A model generated the notes under the pieces. The model had not been told where the DNA came from. It did no database searches and worked only from the letters and a program-made list of their open reading frames with translations. A stretch of 64,000 nucleotides of DNA from SVEL01 sp045125245. GTDB taxonomy: Bacteria > Bacillota > Clostridia > Lachnospirales > Lachnospiraceae. Positions within the stretch are counted from its first letter, which is position 1, and each line of letters begins with the position of its first letter. Made by a program: the position numbers and the translations under genes. The stretch is taken from contig JBGVNF010000052.1 in NCBI GenBank assembly GCA_045125245.1, positions 5,795 through 69,794 on the forward strand, in the 5' to 3' direction. Of this stretch, positions 17,061-24,423 are shown one piece after another.

Positions 17061-19055
17061 CTATTTTATATCATCATTTGCGTTGTATGGCTTAAACTCT
17101 CTACCATTTCCTCTGTAAAATCTTGAAAACATCTCATAGTATTCTAGTCTAAGCACCTGGATGCCTACTATAAGTCCTTCAAGACCACAGACAAACAGGT
17201 TACCAAGTATTATCACTAGTAAATTTCCAGTACTACCATTCTCCGCCCCCGCAAGCATAAGGACAACTTCCATCATAGCTGCATGGCTCACGGCAAAAGC
17301 TCCAATTCTTACAAAGGATAAGGTATTTGAAAAGTAGCTAAGTAATACCTCAAACATCTCAAAGAACATCTGAACAAAGAACATACCTAAGCCTTCTCCT
17401 TGCTCCTTTTCATTATGTTCCTTATCATTTTCCTTCGCCATAATATGATGTTCTTCATGCTGTTGCTTTTTCTTTTCCAATAAATGCATCAACGGTTCTT
17501 TAAACGCCATAAGTAACAACGGTAAACCAAACATAACTATAAGCACCATACTAGCTGGCAATGGTTTTCCTGCCATAAATAAAGCAAGAACTGCAGCCAC
17601 CGCTCCATAAAAGACAAGTCCCGCGATACCATTTGTATCAAAAATCAAACGCTCCTTATCCTTTGACTTAATAGCATTTATTATATTAAGAATCATTGTA
17701 ACTAGTATAAGAACCATTCCAAAGCCAATAGCCACTATAAACACCGTATTTAATTTTCCAATAAATGGAACATTTACCATCGCTTTTGATGGATGGAGCC
17801 ACACCGCATCTATCAGATTCTCAAAGCCAAATACTGAACCAAACATAAATCCAAATATGGTTGAGAAAAATCCTGCTGCTGAAATAATAGCTGCCAGATT
17901 CATTTTCTTTATCTTATACAGTAAAAATCCACCTATACATAGTACCAAGCCCTGGCCTACATCTCCAAACATTGCACCAAATATAAATGCATATGTCAGC
18001 GCCACAAATATAGTTGGGTCCAATTCATTATAAGCTGGCAAGCCGTACATTTTAATATACATTTCAAATGGTTTGAAAATCCTTGGATTCTTAAGCTTCG
18101 TCGGCGGCATAGTATCTACAGTTTCGTGCTTATCATCTATAATACATACCGTATCCTTCTCATACTTATCAAGTCTCGCTTTCAAACTATCTGCCTGCTT
18201 TTCATCCATCCAACCACATATAATGTAGTAAGATACACCTGATTCCTTAGTGCAGGCTGCATATTTTCTTATATCAAAGTTCATAGCATAACGCTTTAGT
18301 CGATTATATGCCACATCAAACTCTTTCTTATTTGACTTAAAAAGCTTGTCTATTTCACTCTCGATTTCATCAATTTCTGCCTGACAGGAATTTAATCGCT
18401 CCTCATATTTTTTACACAAATCATCAGGCTTACCCTTGATATCGTCTGGCATATATGTTCGCTCAAAATGAAGTGACGCGTAAATTGCATCTACACTTTC
18501 CTTCTCCTTCTTTGAAACGAAGTATATTCCCCACACATAATGCTCGTCCTCAGAACATTTTATAAATACTGACTCTAAGCTGTCATATGAATAATCGTCA
18601 AACTTGTCATAATGCTCCTTCGGAATTCTTCCAAAACGATACTTAAGAAACTTATAGCCTAATATCTCATCAATATTGTGCTCCATCCCTCTAAAATGCA
18701 TTACCTTCTCAAGCTTTGTATCTATTATAGCCTTCTTATTTACAATCTCTTCAATTGCATTTTTATATTTATTTAACTCTTCATATATATAATCTATCTT
18801 TTCTGCAGCTCTCTTTACATCTGTGTCCACATTTTCGTATTCCGGCTTACCCATATATTCTGCTAATTCCTTCATACGTGTTAACTGTTCTCTGTAAATA
18901 TTCTGCTCTATATACGGCCTCAAGGTCGCTACTGTCTTAAGCTCCGACGGAGCATATTCCAAATGGATTTCATATCTTGTAAGATACTTATCTACTATTC
19001 TATCAATATCTCCTCTTGGTCCTATTATGCTAACAAAATTCATCTTAGCAATCAA
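17061..19055 (-). CDS. atpI: V-type ATP synthase subunit I (a-subunit, membrane half-channel)
   Basis: This roughly 664-residue protein has a soluble N-terminal half with coiled coil (to about 330) and a membrane half with about seven to eight helices. The signature FGAMFGDVGQGLVL and ending helices (IVGIQVLRLEYYEMFSRFY) are typical of subunit I/a. It provides the ion path against the K ring. A TTG start at 19055 is preferred: GAGG lies 8 nt before it and the resulting N-terminus MIAKMNFVSIIGP matches the family. A GTG three codons earlier is the alternative. It follows subunit C by 51 bp. Confidence 0.93.
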   Translation of the reverse strand: MIAKMNFVSIIGPRGDIDRIVDKYLTRYEIHLEYAPSELKTVATLRPYIEQNIYREQLTRMKELAEYMGKPEYENVDTDVKRAAEKIDYIYEELNKYKNAIEEIVNKKAIIDTKLEKVMHFRGMEHNIDEILGYKFLKYRFGRIPKEHYDKFDDYSYDSLESVFIKCSEDEHYVWGIYFVSKKEKESVDAIYASLHFERTYMPDDIKGKPDDLCKKYEERLNSCQAEIDEIESEIDKLFKSNKKEFDVAYNRLKRYAMNFDIRKYAACTKESGVSYYIICGWMDEKQADSLKARLDKYEKDTVCIIDDKHETVDTMPPTKLKNPRIFKPFEMYIKMYGLPAYNELDPTIFVALTYAFIFGAMFGDVGQGLVLCIGGFLLYKIKKMNLAAIISAAGFFSTIFGFMFGSVFGFENLIDAVWLHPSKAMVNVPFIGKLNTVFIVAIGFGMVLILVTMILNIINAIKSKDKERLIFDTNGIAGLVFYGAVAAVLALFMAGKPLPASMVLIVMFGLPLLLMAFKEPLMHLLEKKKQQHEEHHIMAKENDKEHNEKEQGEGLGMFFVQMFFEMFEVLLSYFSNTLSFVRIGAFAVSHAAMMEVVLMLAGAENGSTGNLLVIILGNLFVCGLEGLIVGIQVLRLEYYEMFSRFYRGNGREFKPYNANDDIK

Positions 19056-19106
19056 ATCTATCACCTCACCTTACGCCTATCTAGGCATTACAAATCTTTT
19101 CTTTAT

Positions 19107-20141
19107 CTATAATTGCTTAATAATATCCTCTGACGAATACCCATATCTTATACTTTCAGCCACTGTTACCAGCTTCTTAATCTCCGCTTCTTTATCCTTT
19201 AGATAAGCTGTTATAGCAGACAAAGAATATGGATTACTTCTAAATAGCTTATGATAACAGCTGGATAAATACTCTTCAAAATATTTTCCTATATTTCCCT
19301 TGGAGTAATCTTCTTTGCGAAGTTTTTTTCCATAATAACTACCATCCACAATTTTCCAAAACTCATCTTCATTTTCAGCCTCAACTAGCTTCCTTATATG
19401 AGACTTTTTAAGCTTAAAATATACTGGAATAATCATCGAGTATATCTGCTCTTTTGGCAGTTTATAATAAAGCTTTGTTCTATGAATCCACATAATATTC
19501 AAAGTATCCGCTTCTATTCCATAATTCTTTGAAATACTTTCTAGCTCATCACCTTTAAACAATCTCTTTCTTTTCTTCCATATATAATTAAAGAAAAACA
19601 AATCCAATGCTACCTCATAGTCAAAATCTGTGGGATTCATATACTTTCTAACCATCTGCATAGTATCAAAGAAAATACTTCCCTGAAGTCCTTCTATAAT
19701 CTCATCAATAGTCGTTGCACTACATACCTTCGCTATATCTATATCAGGATACTTTCCAACTATCTTATTAAAATCACTATACAACTCCCTATGCTCTGGA
19801 TTCTCAAGATGAATTATCGCCTTTTTTATTATGTCTATCTCATACCTAATAAAATAAAGCTTAAGATACGGCCTCTGAGAAGCATTTGCAAATCGATAAA
19901 TTTTCTCAAAATCCATATATTTAGAGCAAATCATCAGCTTTTCAAATTCACCTCTATGTATATAAGCAGGGTCCTTATCCGCAAATAAATCCTGATAGCT
20001 GCCTTGCTCCCTTATATGTTCTATAAGTTCAGCCACACTGGACATCTGAGCCAGCTTTCTATACTGCTCCTTGGTAATGAGTTTTGCACGCATGGCTCTA
20101 ACCTTAGTAGTTAAACCACTATATTTAAAAATGCTACCCAT
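19107..20141 (-). CDS. atpC: V-type ATP synthase subunit C
   Basis: The 344-residue helical protein is in the position and size range of the C (d-type) subunit that links the rotor shaft to the K ring. Family-like segments include KVRAMRAKLITKEQY near the start and LKLYFIRYEIDIIKKAI. AAAGGAG precedes the ATG. It is the second gene of the operon. Confidence 0.9.
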   Translation of the reverse strand: MGSIFKYSGLTTKVRAMRAKLITKEQYRKLAQMSSVAELIEHIREQGSYQDLFADKDPAYIHRGEFEKLMICSKYMDFEKIYRFANASQRPYLKLYFIRYEIDIIKKAIIHLENPEHRELYSDFNKIVGKYPDIDIAKVCSATTIDEIIEGLQGSIFFDTMQMVRKYMNPTDFDYEVALDLFFFNYIWKKRKRLFKGDELESISKNYGIEADTLNIMWIHRTKLYYKLPKEQIYSMIIPVYFKLKKSHIRKLVEAENEDEFWKIVDGSYYGKKLRKEDYSKGNIGKYFEEYLSSCYHKLFRSNPYSLSAITAYLKDKEAEIKKLVTVAESIRYGYSSEDIIKQL

Positions 20142-20183
20142 ACTCTACTCCTTTATGATATCTACTATTCTTTGTCGATACCC

Positions 20184-20507
20184 TTACTCTTTTATGATAT
20201 CCTCAACAATCTGACGTACCCAGTTTTTGTGTTCCCTCTCGTAGAACTCTTCCATCTTATCCGTCTGGGCACAAATGTCACTTCTCATTTTAGACATCTC
20301 TTCTCTCTTTTCCTCCTCAAGCTTTAACTTAAGATTTTTAAGATTTTCCTCTGTCTCTTTATCTACACGTTCATCAAATTCTTTTATCTTACGGTTAGTG
20401 AGTATCTCGTACTCTTCCTTCTCTCGCTCCGACTCACTCAAAATATTTGTAGCCGTCGCCTCAATTTTTGAAAGCTCATTTATAACTTCATCAACACTGT
20501 TATTCAT
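20184..20507 (-). CDS. atpH: V-type ATP synthase subunit G/H (peripheral stalk)
   Basis: This 107-residue, highly charged protein is almost entirely predicted coiled coil (INELSKIEATATNILSESER onwards), as expected for the stalk subunit that pairs with E. The start at 20507 has AAGGAG 6 nt upstream; a start six codons earlier overlaps this site. It is the first gene of the operon. Sequence conservation in this family is low, so the call relies on context and composition. Confidence 0.82.
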   Translation of the reverse strand: MNNSVDEVINELSKIEATATNILSESEREKEEYEILTNRKIKEFDERVDKETEENLKNLKLKLEEEKREEMSKMRSDICAQTDKMEEFYEREHKNWVRQIVEDIIKE

Positions 20508-20811
20508 ATGCAGCTCCTTTTCCAATTATAATTCAATTGCAATATATACCTTTAATCATTATACTACTAATTTATAAAAATAAAAGAGAAAAGGATGAAT
20601 TTTACTTTACTTAACATAGCAATATATGTTATTTTGTTCTTGCGTGGAAATTAAGTTAATATAAGAATTGCAAATTGTTTATTTATCTTATTTTAAGATT
20701 ATTTATTCTAATTAGATTTATGAATTAGAAGCTTTTATTTCATAAGTTAATTAGTTTAATAAACGCTTACAAATATTTTACTTACATATTTCATAGAAAG
20801 GATATAAAATA
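20508..20811. other. Divergent intergenic region between the V-ATPase operon and trmB
   Basis: This is 304 bp of very AT-rich DNA. A TATAAT is present on the minus strand at 20563-20558 and could be the -10 of the ATPase promoter, but no convincing -35 was found. The trmB side has many AT-rich hexamers with no clear choice. No ORF, hairpin or repeat of note was seen. Confidence 0.5.
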
Positions 20812-21447
20812 ATGAGATTAAGAAATGTAAAAGGTTCTAGAGAAGCTATAGTGGCAAGTGAATTTACCATAAACGACCCAGAAAACCAAAAAGGAAATTG
20901 GAATAAAGTATTTGGGAATGACAAGCCTATCCATATAGAAGTAGGTATGGGCAAAGGTCGTTTCATAACAGACCTAGCAAAGGCAAACCCAGACATAAAC
21001 TACATCGGAATCGAAAAATACTCAAGTGTACTTATCCGTGCCCTTGAAAAAAGACAGGAAGTAGAGCTTGATAACCTTCTCTTCATCCGTATGGATGCTG
21101 AAGATATCTGCGATGTATTCGCACCAGAGGAAGTACATAAGATATACTTAAACTTCTCTGACCCATGGCCAAAGGATCGTCATGCAAAGCGTAGACTTAC
21201 ATCAAAGGAATTCTTCGCTCGCTACAACAACATCTTAAAAGCTGATGGCGTAGTGGAATTCAAGACAGATAACCGTCCACTTTTCGACTTCTCCCTTGAG
21301 CAGGTCCCAGAAGCAGGCTGGAATCTTGTGGCCCACACATTTGACCTTCACAACTCACCAATGAACGAAGGCAACATTATGACCGAATACGAAGAGAAAT
21401 TTTCTTCTATGGGCAATCCAATCCACAAGCTTATCGCTAACAGATAA
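20812..21447 (+). CDS. trmB: tRNA (guanine-N7-)-methyltransferase
   Basis: The 211-residue enzyme methylates G46 of tRNA using S-adenosylmethionine. It shows the SAM-binding start HIEVGMGKGRFITDLA, IGIEKYSSVLIRALEK, and the hallmark LNFSDPWPKDRHAKRRLT with the catalytic Asp, followed by EFKTDNRPLFDFS. Length matches TrmB. A GAAAGGAT site lies upstream. The next features downstream are a tRNA gene and its promoter. Confidence 0.97.
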   Translation: MRLRNVKGSREAIVASEFTINDPENQKGNWNKVFGNDKPIHIEVGMGKGRFITDLAKANPDINYIGIEKYSSVLIRALEKRQEVELDNLLFIRMDAEDICDVFAPEEVHKIYLNFSDPWPKDRHAKRRLTSKEFFARYNNILKADGVVEFKTDNRPLFDFSLEQVPEAGWNLVAHTFDLHNSPMNEGNIMTEYEEKFSSMGNPIHKLIANR

Positions 21448-21476
21448 TTTTTTACAAAAAATTTACATTAAAAATT

Positions 21477-21569
21477 AAAATCGAGGGGTTTTTTGGAGAA
21501 TTTTAAACGGATTTATACTAATTTTCTATATTTTTTACCAATTTTAAAAATTATCCCACCCTCGATTTT
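21477..21569. other. Inverted repeat downstream of trmB
   Basis: AAAATCGAGGG (21477-21487) and CCCTCGATTTT (21559-21569) are perfect 11-bp complements separated by 71 bp of AT-rich DNA with smaller internal pairings. It may be an extended terminator for trmB or a structured RNA; the distance makes a simple terminator less likely. Confidence 0.4.
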
Positions 21570-21643
21570 CCTTATAAATACGGGCTTTCTAGCGCCTTGC
21601 AAAAACTTTTTTAAAAATTTTTTAATTTTTTTCAAAAAAAGGC

Positions 21644-21672
21644 TTGCATTTTTCTAAACTATAATATATAAT
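21644..21672 (+). promoter_or_regulatory. Promoter of tRNA-Lys
   Basis: TTGCAT (21644-21649) and a perfect TATAAT (21667-21672) are separated by 17 bp, 45 bp upstream of the mature tRNA. This is a strong sigma-A promoter by sequence. Confidence 0.75.
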
Positions 21673-21716
21673 ACTCCTTGCGTTGAGGAAATGACCAAAA
21701 CGCTTAAAATATAAAA

Positions 21717-21789
21717 GCGCGATTAGCTCAGTTGGTAGAGCACCTGACTCTTAATCAGGGTGTCCAGGGTTCGAGCCCCTGATCGCGCA
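21717..21789 (+). tRNA. tRNA-Lys (anticodon CUU)
   Basis: A complete cloverleaf is present: acceptor GCGCGAT/ATCGCGC, D-stem GCTC/GAGC, anticodon stem CCTGA/TCAGG with loop CTCTTAA (anticodon CTT), 5-nt variable loop, and T-stem CAGGG/CCCTG with loop TTCGAGC. CCA is not encoded. It reads AAG codons. Confidence 0.96.
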
Positions 21790-21793
21790 CTGG

Positions 21794-21838
21794 AAGTACA
21801 TTTTTTTCGACGTAAGAGCGAGGGGAATGTGCTTTTTT
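21794..21838 (+). terminator. Terminator after tRNA-Lys
   Basis: AAGTACATT (21794-21802) pairs with AATGTGCTT (21826-21834), with one G-T, and a T-run follows to 21838. Confidence 0.65.
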
Positions 21839-21871
21839 GTTATGTGATATCAACTTTCTAGGAGACCAACG

Positions 21872-22714
21872 ATGAATACTATACAATTTAAAGCTTTCGA
21901 CGAAGAAAGAGCACTATACAATTTAAAAAATACCGAAGTAAATAAATGCACATTTGCTGGTCCTGCAGACGGAGAATCTGCACTAAAGGAAGCTAGAAAC
22001 ATAGTAATATCTGATTGTAATTTTTCTCTTAGATACCCACTATGGCATGTTATAGATTTTAAGATTAAGAACTCTACTATAAGTGATGCTTCAAGAGCAC
22101 CTATATGGTATTCTATGAATGGTATAATTGAAAATTCTTCCATAAGCGGAATCAAATCCATTCGCGAATGTAATAACATAAGCATCTCTAATTGTCATAT
22201 TTCCTCAGAAGAATTCGGCTGGAAGTGTAATAATATAAACATATTTGATTCCCAAATAGATTCAGTTTATTTGCTTTTCGAAACTAAAAATGTTCATATT
22301 AAAAATATTAAAATGCAGGGAAAATACTCATTTCAATATATGGATAATGTGATTATAGAAAATTCATATTTAGATACTAAAGACGCCTTCTGGCACAGCA
22401 AAAACGTAACCGTAAAAAATACAGTTGTCAAGGGTGAATATCTAGCATGGTTTTCCGAAAATGTGACTTTTATAGACTGCAAAATAATAGGCACTCAGCC
22501 ATTATGCTATTGTAAAAATTTAAAGCTAATAAACTGCACAATGGAAGCTACTGACTTAGCATTTGAATATTCAGAAGTCGATGCAGATGTAGTCGGAAAT
22601 ATTTTGTCTGTCAAAAATCCAAAAGCAGGAAAAATAGTTGCTGACTCTGTAGGAGATGTAATATTCGAAGATGCCGTAATCCCAGTGGAGGGACAAGTAA
22701 TTGTTAGAGGGTAG
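21872..22714 (+). CDS. DUF3737 family beta-helix protein
   Basis: The 280-residue protein is made of short repeating strands of the form N-x-x-I-x-x-S/C (for example ARNIVISDCNFSLRY, CNNISISNCHISS, SKNVTVKNTVVKGEY), which predicts a right-handed parallel beta-helix. The sequence fits DUF3737, a widespread cytosolic family of unknown activity. No signal peptide is present. The ATG follows AGGAG by 7 nt. No separate promoter was recognised after the tRNA terminator. Confidence 0.85.
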   Translation: MNTIQFKAFDEERALYNLKNTEVNKCTFAGPADGESALKEARNIVISDCNFSLRYPLWHVIDFKIKNSTISDASRAPIWYSMNGIIENSSISGIKSIRECNNISISNCHISSEEFGWKCNNINIFDSQIDSVYLLFETKNVHIKNIKMQGKYSFQYMDNVIIENSYLDTKDAFWHSKNVTVKNTVVKGEYLAWFSENVTFIDCKIIGTQPLCYCKNLKLINCTMEATDLAFEYSEVDADVVGNILSVKNPKAGKIVADSVGDVIFEDAVIPVEGQVIVRG

Positions 22715-22765
22715 TGATATACTTCATAATACAATATTTATGTAATTGTAAACTTATCTAGATAA

Positions 22766-22790
22766 AAATCAGGGCATAAAGCCTTGATTT
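22766..22790 (+). terminator. Hairpin of the GGCATAAAGCC type
   Basis: AAATCAGGGC and GCCTTGATTT flank the loop ATAAA, a 10-bp stem with one G-T. The same core occurs at 28252-28283 and, in altered form, at 28014-28036. It is probably the first of two tandem stop signals after the DUF3737 gene. Confidence 0.5.
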
Positions 22791-22796
22791 CAGACT

Positions 22797-22836
22797 ATAG
22801 ACAGGACTCCTTAATTAGGTGTCCTGTCCTATTTTT
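22797..22836 (+). terminator. Intrinsic terminator after DUF3737 gene
   Basis: GACAGGAC (22800-22807) pairs with GTCCTGTC (22821-22828), with inner CCT/AGG pairs and a T-run after. It ends exactly at the stop of the convergent antitoxin gene. Confidence 0.75.
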
Positions 22837-23859
22837 CTATATCTGCAAATTTTCTGCATATCTAAATTCTATTATCCCTTTCGGCGCAGTCTCTTTATAT
22901 GCCACTTCATTATGCATAAATTCAACTATTTCCTTTTTAGTCATATGACCAAGTTTATCTATAACTATATTTAATATCTCTTTATCCTCTTTTGTCAAAT
23001 TAGTAAATGCCGTATCTTCTTCCAATGAAAAATAATAGGCATTCGCCTCTCCCATATCTACTTCCTCACACGGAACACCCTTTAATTCTATAATAGAATT
23101 ATGTCCTACAGGAACAGCTCCCATAGGCATAGATTGATATACTAGACCGGTAATTGTAACTCCCCTATTCTTATAGGAAAGTGCATCCGCATACCACAAT
23201 AACTTCATAAGCTTAACCTTATATAAGTTTGTCACCTTCTTAGATGCAGCAAAATAGCGAATCACATCAACCACTTTATCTAATGATAATTCTGTATTTC
23301 CATTATACATTTTATTTCCATTAAGGCCTACATAGTTTGCCTCAATAGCTTTTCTTAAATAATTATCTTGAGCGCTCTCATATAAAAGTGTAGCTACTTT
23401 TAAATATCTGCGATATGCCTCTTCTGCCAAATTATCTTTTGCATCATTTAGCAAAGAAATATACCATTCCGAATCACTATCTATCTTTCTTAATATGGAA
23501 TCATGCGCCTTATCTTGTACCTGATGACCTTCATATCTTGTAATAGTCTTTTCTCCCCATCCAAGCAAAATGCAAAAATCCTTTTGACTGATATCATACT
23601 TCTCTCTAATTCCACTTATCTCATCAGATTTTAGCAAGCCCACCTTCTTTCGATATGCATTCTTCATATTCAAATCATTCACTCTGGCTTGTTCCTCATC
23701 AGCATAAAACTCTTCCGCTAAATCACAATAAAAGTAGGTCGCTTCATATTCTACTTCAATATTTTTAAATATATTTTTTTCATGTATTCTAACGATTTTT
23801 ACTTCATGTTCTTCCATACAGCATACACAAATTTTTTTTTCAGATTTTAATACTTTCAT
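22837..23859 (-). CDS. Antitoxin with HTH and Panacea/SocA (DUF4065) domain
   Basis: The 340-residue protein has three parts. The N-terminus has a CVCC pair (C11-x2-C14) and C45 that resemble a reduced MqsA/YgiT zinc region. A helix-turn-helix at about 77-125 includes SQKDFCILLGWGEKTITRYE. A C-terminal Panacea/SocA-type domain at about 205-310 includes YKVKLMKLLWYADALSYKNR and GLVYQSMPMGAVP. Panacea domains neutralise many different toxins. It follows the toxin gene by 18 bp with an AGGAGGG ribosome site, and probably represses the pair through the operator at 24331-24352. Toxin-first order is as in mqsRA. Confidence 0.85.
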   Translation of the reverse strand: MKVLKSEKKICVCCMEEHEVKIVRIHEKNIFKNIEVEYEATYFYCDLAEEFYADEEQARVNDLNMKNAYRKKVGLLKSDEISGIREKYDISQKDFCILLGWGEKTITRYEGHQVQDKAHDSILRKIDSDSEWYISLLNDAKDNLAEEAYRRYLKVATLLYESAQDNYLRKAIEANYVGLNGNKMYNGNTELSLDKVVDVIRYFAASKKVTNLYKVKLMKLLWYADALSYKNRGVTITGLVYQSMPMGAVPVGHNSIIELKGVPCEEVDMGEANAYYFSLEEDTAFTNLTKEDKEILNIVIDKLGHMTKKEIVEFMHNEVAYKETAPKGIIEFRYAENLQI

Positions 23860-23877
23860 ATCACACGCCCTCCTATT

Positions 23878-24318
23878 CTATTTTTTTCTATAAGGAAATA
23901 ACTCAGGCGCTAATGGCCTCTCGGCAAAATGAAATGACATAACAAATGTTGTAGGAGCGCCATACATTCCGAGGATTTCTACTCTTATCTTAATATATAC
24001 ATCTTCATTTTTATTATATACTTTTCCAAATTCCCTCATCTCACTTCTTTTAGGAAAACGAATATCTTTAAGCGTCCTTATATAGTCTTCCTCTGTTAAA
24101 AATAATAACTCTCTTTTTAATGCATCAGTAGGATTTTCATGTGGAAATAAAGCACTTATAGTATACGCATTTGTATACCTCTTATCTCTTATATCGTCTA
24201 CCAGCCTTTTAGATTGAAGCTCAATTTTTGCTCCATGATTTAATGCATATTTAAGATTTTGCAAATAAGATTTTACTTCTAATTCAGTTTCAATTCTAGA
24301 ATAGATATTATCTGACAA
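23878..24318 (-). CDS. Putative MqsR-like toxin, TTG start
   Basis: A TTG start at 24318 gives 146 residues. GGAGG (24331-24327) lies 8 nt upstream, and the DNA further upstream is promoter and operator, so longer starts are excluded. The C-terminal half (LTEEDYIRTLKD, REFGKVYNKNEDVYIKIRVE, VMSFHFAER) follows the order of conserved segments in the mRNA-cleaving toxin MqsR (LSESDFYKSM, WQDVYR, VYLKITV, IVSFKE). The N-terminal half is longer than in MqsR. The toxin role is inferred from this weak similarity and the adjacent antitoxin. Confidence 0.6.
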   Translation of the reverse strand: MSDNIYSRIETELEVKSYLQNLKYALNHGAKIELQSKRLVDDIRDKRYTNAYTISALFPHENPTDALKRELLFLTEEDYIRTLKDIRFPKRSEMREFGKVYNKNEDVYIKIRVEILGMYGAPTTFVMSFHFAERPLAPELFPYRKK

Positions 24319-24330
24319 TCGCAAGACCTC

Positions 24331-24381
24331 CAAGGTATCATTTGATACCTTGATTATATATTTATTATGTTTTTTTGTCAA
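24331..24381 (-). promoter_or_regulatory. Consensus promoter with overlapping operator for the toxin-antitoxin pair
   Basis: On the minus strand a perfect TTGACA (24381-24376), a 17-bp spacer and a perfect TATAAT (24358-24353) form a full-consensus sigma-A promoter. Directly after it lies an inverted repeat with 10-bp arms, CAAGGTATCA and its complement (24331-24352), covering the predicted start site. The arms contain AGGT/ACCT half-sites like those bound by MqsA-type repressors. The ribosome site overlaps the operator edge. Confidence 0.85.
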
Positions 24382-24423
24382 TTGATTTATATATAAATAT
24401 TATTTATTAACAAAAGGAGTGGT

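Noticed and set aside
20778..20996. Reading frame antisense to trmB start
   Set aside because: It is antisense to a clear TrmB protein and has no ribosome site.
24319..24381. N-terminal extension of the toxin to a TTG at 24381
   Set aside because: The extension coincides with a full-consensus promoter and operator; GGAGG is positioned for the TTG at 24318.
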